From: Cypionkella sp.
GTDB lineage: Bacteria > Pseudomonadota > Alphaproteobacteria > Rhodobacterales > Rhodobacteraceae
Assembly (NCBI RefSeq): GCF_028290025.1
Contig: NZ_JAQGKQ010000035.1
Span: forward strand, 1 to 54,529
DNA: 54,529 nucleotides
Direction: 5' to 3'
In this document: piece after piece, positions 49,760-54,529 of the stretch
How the letters are laid out: each line of letters begins with the position of its first letter
Numbering within the stretch: position 1 is the stretch's first letter
Notes under the pieces: generated by a model
What the model saw: only the letters and a program-made list of their open reading frames with translations
Databases searched by the model: none
Told to the model about the DNA's origin: nothing
Translations under genes and position numbers: made by a program

Positions 49760-51919
49760 TCATCCGGAATAAGCTTCGCCAAACTGGCTCCACATCGACC
49801 GTTCGGCGATGTATTCGGGGCTGGTCTGGTAGCCTTGCAGCGCTGATCGCTGTTCTTTGGTGACGGGCTCTCCCGCCTCAATCCGGCGCTCCAGCTCAAG
49901 CATCCGCTTGAAGCGCTGGCGCGCCGTTTCCTCTTCTGCCGGGGCTGCTTGTGCCCGCCGTGCGGCCAAATCTGCGATGATGACAGCCTGCGCCTGATGC
50001 ACTTCGGCGTCAGAGTTCGCGGGGGCCGAGCGGGGCCGCTGCGGCAAGCCATTGCCTTTGCCAAATGCACCTTTGACGACCTTGCTTCCGACCGGGCCCA
50101 GCGGGGCGGTCGCCGTATCGTCCAGCATTCGTCCGACTTCGGCAGCGGTCAGGGTGCGATGCGCCGCGAGAGCTGCTTTTTCGGCGTTCATCCAAGCCTT
50201 GCGCATCCGGGTGATCGACTTACCCTCGTCCATGTCGAAGAAGCCAACAGCCTGACGACAGGGCGCAAAGCCGAGATAGGCGTTGTCGGCGGAATAGACG
50301 TGCAGGCCGTCATGGAAGGCGGCGAGGTCAAAGCGGATGATCAGCCGGTCGCCCGCATATTCATGCAGCCAGTCGGCGTAGAACTCATTGCGCTGGAACC
50401 AGATCGCACCCGTGCTCTTATCGGCACGAATTCCTTCCGCGCCCAGCAGCCAAAGCCGACGCTGCGCTTCTGTGGCTTTGCGGATCGGCGCTGTTGCGTA
50501 AGCTTCGTCAAACACTTGGGCGAAACTGCGCCCCCATGCCACTTCAGACCTGCGCCCGACTCGGGTGTTATGCTCTTCAATCCCTTCGGCAAGCACCCGC
50601 TCGAATTCCTCCAACGGAATTGCGCGACTGCCGTAATCTTCGGGTTTGGCAAGGGGGCTGTTACCCGTGTAGGCACCCGCGAAACGCGGATCGAGCGCGA
50701 TGCTGCGGCACATGTCCCGGAAGGCCCGCTCAATGGGCTTGGCCTGCCCGTGGTAGGGTGTCGCAAAGTGGATTTTGGTTCCGAGCGAGGTAAAGAGACC
50801 CGGAATATCGTCCTCTTTGACCTTGAAGCGATACCGCGTTGCAGCCCCGCCCGTGATCGATTTGGCGGCGAATTCGCGCCCGTTATCCAACAAGATGTGC
50901 TCGGGGATGCCCCAAGTTTCGATCATGTCACCGGCGCAGAGCTGCACGGCCGTGGAGTTGGGGTTGACGTCGATGCGCCAAGACAAAATGCGCCCAGAGT
51001 AGATGTCCTGAAAGGCTACCATTTGAGGGCGACCGATGATCGGCTTTTCACCCTTCGGCGCGGGCCAGCTGGCGAACACGTCGAACTTATGAAAGTCGGC
51101 GTTGACCGCCTCCATCGGGGCGAGCGCCGTCTTGTCCCGCATCTGGGGCGGGTACAGGCGCTGCAAAGCCTCAACGCCCTCACGGGCCAGCACCTGTGTT
51201 ACCTTCGATACCCGGCGATCCATCACGCGGCGCATTGTGCGCTCTGGCAGCGTATCCCAGCCCTTTTTCTCGGCGATGCGTATTGAACGGCGGTAGCTGT
51301 CAGCGAAGGGAACAGGCCCCAGCCGCAGGAAGTCGCCCTTCAGCACCTCAAAAAACTCGGGGCTGAAATCTTTGGCGCGCGCCCGAGTCGCCGCCGCACG
51401 ATTACGTGGGGCGAGGTAGGCCAAGCGGTCATCTGACCGCACGCCTTCGATCATCTGAAACCATGTCCAGATCGTGCGGGTGCCGGTGCCGGAAATTTTT
51501 GCGATATCGACTGCGGCCATATGGCGACCGCGCCCTTGCAGCGCTTCCAGCGCTTCGACCTGCTGAATGATCTTCAGCCGTGCCAGCGCCTTATCTTTGA
51601 CGCTCTGCGGCAATGCTTCAAACCATTCCCAAGCCTCATCGCGGGACTGTCGAGCGGGGGCTTGAGGGGCAGCGGATTTCACGGCAGCCGCTTGCAGCAT
51701 CTTGCGTTTGGCGCGGTCGGGAAACAGCTGCCAGTTATACTCCCAGCCGCCGCCTTTGCCCTCGCGGCGGCGGGCCGAGTTGGGGCCATTTTCGCGCCAG
51801 CAAAGCCGTTCGGCATGCATGTTCACACCCCGCTTTGAGGCGGGCAGATCGGGAAGCGCCGCGACAGCGATCTCCTCAGCTGTCCACCATTCCTGCGAGG
51901 GCGTGATTGGGCTGCTCAT
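49760..51919 (-). CDS. DDE transposase MuA
   Basis: A 719-residue transposase. The N-terminal domain (WTAEEIAVAALPDLPASKRGVNMHAERLCW) is the Mu-type winged HTH. The catalytic acids are D275 (NADFHKFDVF), D345 (LLDNGREF) and E397 (KPIERAFRDM), close to the Mu positions 269, 336 and 392. Mu-transposase C-terminal beta-barrel follows, with FQRNEFYADWLHEYAGDRLIIRFDL. It integrates and replicates the phage by transposition. It overlaps the ParB-like gene by four bases. Confidence 0.97.
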   Translation of the reverse strand: MSSPITPSQEWWTAEEIAVAALPDLPASKRGVNMHAERLCWRENGPNSARRREGKGGGWEYNWQLFPDRAKRKMLQAAAVKSAAPQAPARQSRDEAWEWFEALPQSVKDKALARLKIIQQVEALEALQGRGRHMAAVDIAKISGTGTRTIWTWFQMIEGVRSDDRLAYLAPRNRAAATRARAKDFSPEFFEVLKGDFLRLGPVPFADSYRRSIRIAEKKGWDTLPERTMRRVMDRRVSKVTQVLAREGVEALQRLYPPQMRDKTALAPMEAVNADFHKFDVFASWPAPKGEKPIIGRPQMVAFQDIYSGRILSWRIDVNPNSTAVQLCAGDMIETWGIPEHILLDNGREFAAKSITGGAATRYRFKVKEDDIPGLFTSLGTKIHFATPYHGQAKPIERAFRDMCRSIALDPRFAGAYTGNSPLAKPEDYGSRAIPLEEFERVLAEGIEEHNTRVGRRSEVAWGRSFAQVFDEAYATAPIRKATEAQRRLWLLGAEGIRADKSTGAIWFQRNEFYADWLHEYAGDRLIIRFDLAAFHDGLHVYSADNAYLGFAPCRQAVGFFDMDEGKSITRMRKAWMNAEKAALAAHRTLTAAEVGRMLDDTATAPLGPVGSKVVKGAFGKGNGLPQRPRSAPANSDAEVHQAQAVIIADLAARRAQAAPAEEETARQRFKRMLELERRIEAGEPVTKEQRSALQGYQTSPEYIAERSMWSQFGEAYSG

Positions 51920-52842
51920 TCCTCAGCTGCCCCCGAGGTCGCGGCGATCTCTGCCAACAGTTGGGGGCGGTCCATCTCAAATCGCGCCGCTTCTTCCTCT
52001 GCGCCCAGCAAGCCTAGTTCTTCGAAATGCTCGCTCACAAAGCGCCGTTTCGCGGCTTTTGGTGCGCGCGACCATAGGGCAGAGAGCGCCTTAAACGCCA
52101 CTTCAATGGGGTCTATAACGGTCAGTGGAACGCCGCTGTTTGCCGCCTTGACCGCCCGAAAAGCCTCCGCCGCGTTCTTCGCTTTGCCTTGATTAAGCGC
52201 GGCGATAACCGCCATGCGCTCTTTGCCGAGCCGAGGCATTTTCGCTATGTCGCCGAGGTCTTTAAGGGTCACCTGACGCGGTGCCGTGCGCAGGTCCACT
52301 GCCTCTTGCGGCTCAAGACTGCCACCAAGCGAAACCAGCCGCCGCACATGGCGTTCGTCGATCCCGAATTTCTCGGCGGTGGCCCTTGCGAACGATGCGA
52401 CGGACATAATGTCCGCCGCATTCCAGCGGGCGGCAGCAAGAGCCGCTCCTGACTTGGCTTTGGCTTCTGGATGCAACCGCTCGTATATTTTCTTCCGCGT
52501 CGCTAGGAAGACGGCGGTATCTAGCGGGTTCAATTCCGCCCCGGCGATGTTGTCATCGACTTCCATCAACAAGGCCCAGTCGTCAGTCACATCTGTCCAG
52601 ATTTTGGCCGGGATCGTGTCCCAGCCGAGCCGAATAGCCGCCTCCAAACGGTGCGCCCCAGCCATCAAGAATAGCCCTTCCTTCCGCTTGCGCAGATGGA
52701 CCGCGTCTTTCATCACACCCAGCTCGCCGATCGAAGCGATCAGGCTCTCGACGGCAGCTTCCGACACCGGACGCAGGCGGCTTCTGACGATGATATCTGC
52801 GACTGGAACTTGCGTGGCATCACGCTCAATAGGAGTCTTCAT
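51916..52842 (-). CDS. ParB N-terminal-domain protein
   Basis: A 308-residue protein. The N-terminal ParB/Srx-like domain has SRLRPVSEAAVESLIASIGELGVMKDAVHLRKR and FLMAGAHRLEAAIRLGWDTIPAKIW. A middle HTH region (SFARATAEKFGIDERHVRRLVSL) follows. It resembles ParB-type or Noc-like proteins. Placement just before MuA suggests a role in transposition or partition of phage DNA. The GERR box of ParB is replaced with GAHR. Confidence 0.83.
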   Translation of the reverse strand: MKTPIERDATQVPVADIIVRSRLRPVSEAAVESLIASIGELGVMKDAVHLRKRKEGLFLMAGAHRLEAAIRLGWDTIPAKIWTDVTDDWALLMEVDDNIAGAELNPLDTAVFLATRKKIYERLHPEAKAKSGAALAAARWNAADIMSVASFARATAEKFGIDERHVRRLVSLGGSLEPQEAVDLRTAPRQVTLKDLGDIAKMPRLGKERMAVIAALNQGKAKNAAEAFRAVKAANSGVPLTVIDPIEVAFKALSALWSRAPKAAKRRFVSEHFEELGLLGAEEEAARFEMDRPQLLAEIAATSGAAEE

Positions 52843-53069
52843 TTCTGGATCGGAGCCTTTGTCATGGTGTAAAAAAACCGTCGATTGCCGTCGACGAACT
52901 GCTGAGTGCAGATGATCTCCGCGCCGTGGTGCCGCAGCTCCGAGATGACAGCATTTACCGCCATCACCCGCGCCTTGCGAACTAGGTCGCGCGTCGTATG
53001 AGGACGCCCGTTGGACAGCACTTTCAAAGCGCGCTGTAGGCGGGGTGAATTAAGCGCGGCGGCGTGCAT
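52839..53069 (-). CDS. Small winged-helix protein, early region
   Basis: A 76-residue protein with a winged-helix look: LQRALKVLSNGRPHTTRDLVRKARVMAVNAVISELRHHGAEIICTQQFVDGNRRFFYTM. The DGNRRFFY piece would form the wing. It may regulate early transcription. It is coupled to the ParB-like gene. Confidence 0.68.
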   Translation of the reverse strand: MHAAALNSPRLQRALKVLSNGRPHTTRDLVRKARVMAVNAVISELRHHGAEIICTQQFVDGNRRFFYTMTKAPIQK

Positions 53070-53070
53070 A

Positions 53071-53388
53071 TCAGCCCCGCTTGCTGGGGCGAATGAGCCG
53101 GTAAGCGCCGGTATCGGTGCCCCCAGAGCTGTAGCGGCAACCGCCGCACATGCGATGATGGAAGCCTTCGCTTTGGAACTCTTTGTGACAGCACATACAC
53201 CAGCGAGACTGCGGGCGCTTTGCCTCTGGCACTCCGGACAAATGTTTCCGAAGCCAAATCTCCCCCTCGGGGCGAGACTTAAACAACGGCGAAGTTTCTA
53301 CGATGCCTATGGCGTGAAAATCCTTGCCGCCGCAGCGTTCAATGCGGGGGCCTTTCGGCCGGGGGACAGACAGAAGCAGCTCACCCAT
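53071..53388 (-). CDS. Small zinc-finger protein, early region
   Basis: A 105-residue protein. The C-terminal half has WCMCCHKEFQSEGFHHRMCGGCR, giving a likely zinc site from CxxC and CxxC pairs around residues 64-84. The N-terminal half includes ERCGGKDFHAIGIVE. ATG 53,388 overlaps the upstream stop. It probably binds DNA or host protein. No family recognised. Confidence 0.68.
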   Translation of the reverse strand: MGELLLSVPRPKGPRIERCGGKDFHAIGIVETSPLFKSRPEGEIWLRKHLSGVPEAKRPQSRWCMCCHKEFQSEGFHHRMCGGCRYSSGGTDTGAYRLIRPSKRG

Positions 53389-53612
53389 CACACCCGCCCC
53401 CGCTTTGCCAGAAGCTCAGAAATTCGGCCCGTCAGGCCCAGCTCCATCATCTGATCTAGGCGACCAAAGATCGCATCCATCGCCCGGCTGTATTCCACCG
53501 TGGCGGCATCGCGGATCGGCTGACCCACCGAAATATCGCGCATCGCGCGCCTTGCCACCTGTGCCAGCCGCAGCTGGCCGATCAGGTCAATCCATGCGTT
53601 CGGGGCGCTCAT
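53388..53612 (-). CDS. Small helical early protein, unknown
   Basis: A 74-residue helical protein (MSAPNAWIDLIGQLRLAQVARRAMRDISVGQPIRDAATVEYSRAMDAIFGRLDQMMELGLTGRISELLAKRGRV). Overlaps with both neighbouring genes support its reality. It has no motif I recognise. The helices could form a small dimer. Confidence 0.6.
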   Translation of the reverse strand: MSAPNAWIDLIGQLRLAQVARRAMRDISVGQPIRDAATVEYSRAMDAIFGRLDQMMELGLTGRISELLAKRGRV

Positions 53613-53740
53613 TTCAGACCCAGCCCGTGGCCGATAAAGAGCCCCATAAACAGCAGAGCAAAAAGACAGGCGGCACCGATCAGGTCACCTGTCCAATGCG
53701 CATCCAGACGCGCCATAGCGCGAAGCAAGCGGGCCATCAT
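53609..53740 (-). CDS. Small membrane protein (43 residues)
   Basis: A frame of 43 residues (MMARLLRAMARLDAHW...) with a hydrophobic segment LIGAACLFALLFMGLFIGHGLGL. AAGGAGG stands right before the ATG and the stop overlaps the next start as ATGA, both strong signs of translation. It was too short for routine gene listing. Similar small membrane genes seem usual in early regions of this phage group; superinfection exclusion is possible. Confidence 0.72.
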   Translation of the reverse strand: MMARLLRAMARLDAHWTGDLIGAACLFALLFMGLFIGHGLGLK

Positions 53741-53758
53741 GCGGCCTCCTTTTTTGAT

Positions 53759-54010
53759 TTACGGGGGGGGGCGGGGAACGTCGCGCGGCCACTCAAGGTC
53801 GCGCGGCCAGTTGGCGTCGAACCAAGCTGTCATCATGTCAGACGTTCTGGTGGTGCAATCAAAGCGAGGATTCATCAATCGCTTGAAGAAATCTCCCTTG
53901 CCCTTTGCTCGCATTGATCCAGTCGCGCGCATCGAAATGGCGAAATGTGAGACCCCTTCGTGGGCCGCGAGCGCTTCAGAAAGCGCGACTAGGGGGTGTT
54001 TCGTATCCAT
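53759..54010 (-). CDS. Cro/Ner-like regulator
   Basis: An 83-residue protein. The HTH part is LVALSEALAAHEGVSHFAISMRATGSMRAKGKGDFFKRL. The C-terminus ends RTSDMMTAWFDANWPRDLEWPRDVPRPPP. It is the first early gene opposite the repressor, the place of Mu ner. Operator copies lie just upstream and overlap its promoter (-10 TAATAT, -35 TTGCCT with an 18-base spacer on its strand). It likely turns down repressor and early transcription. Confidence 0.75.
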   Translation of the reverse strand: MDTKHPLVALSEALAAHEGVSHFAISMRATGSMRAKGKGDFFKRLMNPRFDCTTRTSDMMTAWFDANWPRDLEWPRDVPRPPP

Positions 54011-54019
54011 GGCTCATAT

Positions 54020-54087
54020 TAGCCATTGTGGGCTATAATAGGCAAGCCCAAAATGGCTAATATTGTTGGACTAGCCATTTTGGGCTA
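54020..54087. promoter_or_regulatory. Operator region with three 16-bp sites between repressor and Cro-like gene
   Basis: Three copies of TAGCCATTTTGGGCTA or close variants are found: 54,020-54,035 (direct, one change), 54,044-54,059 (inverted, one end change) and 54,072-54,087 (direct, exact). Centres are 24 and 28 bases apart. Each has five-base inverted arms TAGCC/GGCTA. They overlap promoter-like elements for both directions, including TATAAT at 54,034-54,039. This is the genetic switch. Confidence 0.8.
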
Positions 54088-54096
54088 ATAGGGTTC

Positions 54097-54529
54097 ATGG
54101 ACCCCGTACTTTCAGCCATAGATGATGCACTTGCTCGCACCGGCTTGTCCGATGCGGCGGCATCAAAGATGGCTGTCGGGAACCCATCGCTCATCAAGAA
54201 TATGCGGAGCGCTCGCGGAGAAGAAAAACGATATAGTTTCCAATCACTTCAGGACTTGGCTCGCGTCCTCGGACTGGACTGTTACTTCGGTCCCAAGCGA
54301 GTTTTCGAAGGGTTCGCCGAACAGGGTGGCGATTCAAACTTGCAAGATAATTTTGCGATAAGTGCGGGGCATCTCCCGATTCCTTGGCATCCGGCAATGC
54401 AAAAGAGCGGGACATCTCCAGTTGCATTTTTGTACTCTTGGCTCGCCTCAGAAGGGTTAGCTCCTGATCATCTTCAAGCTATTGAACCCAACGAAAGCTT
54501 CCTATCGTTTACGGATGCGAAAAAAACTG
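54097..54529 (+). CDS. Prophage repressor (C-type), N-terminal part, cut by window end
   Basis: A rightward frame begins at ATG 54,097 and stays open to the window edge, giving at least 144 residues. The N-terminus has MDPVLSAIDDALARTGLSDAAASKMAVGNPSLIKNMRSARGEEKRYSF-type helices, a Cro/CI-like HTH, then LQDLARVLGLDCYFG. The later part (GTSPVAFLYSWLASEGLAPDHLQAIEPNESF) fits the start of an S24/LexA-like autocleavage domain. It sits opposite the Cro-like gene across the operators. It should maintain lysogeny. Confidence 0.78.
   Translation, partial: MDPVLSAIDDALARTGLSDAAASKMAVGNPSLIKNMRSARGEEKRYSFQSLQDLARVLGLDCYFGPKRVFEGFAEQGGDSNLQDNFAISAGHLPIPWHPAMQKSGTSPVAFLYSWLASEGLAPDHLQAIEPNESFLSFTDAKKT

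Larger units (their letters stand above)
12843..54529 (-). mobile_element. Mu-like transposable prophage (left end beyond the window)
   Basis: Genes run from repressor and early region at the right to tail genes at the left. The Mu hallmarks are MuA and MuB, GemA, Mor-like activator, gp25-gp27 and gp28-gp29 homologues, gpF, gpG, gpI, gpT and Com. The tail is siphovirus-like. The left boundary given is a proposal from tandem 22-bp repeats at 12,843; the surest part ends at 15,098. The phage left end must lie beyond 54,529 because the repressor gene is cut. Span at least 39.4 kb, or about 41.7 kb if the three-gene cassette is included. Confidence 0.85.

Noticed and set aside
49949..51286. A 445-residue plus-strand frame across MuA
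   Set aside because: It is the mirror of the transposase coding sequence, with no domain pattern.
1..54529. CRISPR arrays, insertion sequences and rRNA genes
   Set aside because: No regular spaced repeats, no IS transposase other than MuA, and no rRNA-like sequence were seen.

Overview
The window looks like the chromosome of a high-GC alphaproteobacterium, most likely a Rhodobacterales/Roseobacter-group organism. The clues are the gene neighbourhood (MerR pair, acyl-CoA dehydrogenase, GST, thiolase, cupins and FadB-like protein; then ybjN-proC-csaA), codon style and GTA-like tail and holin families. No database search was possible, so the assignment rests on recognising families.

Bases 1-12,700 are host chromosome. 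A rightward operon (about 1,123-9,169) encodes an acyl-CoA or branched-chain/aromatic acyl-CoA degradation pathway. It holds a MerR regulator, an acyl-CoA dehydrogenase, a small protein, a glutathione S-transferase, a thiolase, two cupin proteins and a bifunctional enoyl-CoA hydratase/3-hydroxyacyl-CoA dehydrogenase. A second MerR paralogue and a palindromic operator lie just upstream, and PaaI-type thioesterase genes diverge from it. A leftward cluster follows: a sulfotransferase, a D-2-hydroxyacid dehydrogenase, csaA, proC and ybjN.

Bases of about 12.8 kb to beyond 54.5 kb are a Mu-like transposable prophage read right to left. At the right edge a repressor (+ strand, cut by the window end) and a Cro/Ner-like gene (- strand) diverge across three copies of a 16-bp operator. 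Next come early genes: a ParB-like protein, MuA transposase, MuB ATPase, small HTH and zinc-finger proteins, a DUF3164 protein, GemA/gp16, an MT-A70 methyltransferase and a Mor-like activator. Two identical 18-bp dyads (CCTACA-N6-TGTAGG) sit upstream of the lysis genes and of the capsid protease gene and look like the activator's late promoters. The late region has lysozyme, holin, gp25-gp27 homologues, GapR, terminase, portal, gpF with a nuclease-like tail, gpG, protease with nested scaffold, and major head protein gpT. The tail is non-contractile (siphovirus-like), with a lambda-type -1 frameshift in the chaperone gene, a tape measure, GTA-like distal tail genes and a glycine-rich receptor-binding tip. 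The late operon ends with a Com homologue overlapping a DNA adenine methyltransferase, in the place of Mu com-mom.

Beyond the methyltransferase lies a three-gene, lower-GC cassette (12.9-14.9 kb) with a TIGR04255-like protein, a membrane-anchored protein and a protein with an NPAHC motif. Tandem 22-bp repeats at 12,843-12,882 suggest the prophage end lies outside this cassette, making it a candidate phage-borne defence or exclusion system. The late region also holds a Met-anticodon tRNA gene and an antisense, degenerate tRNA-like element.
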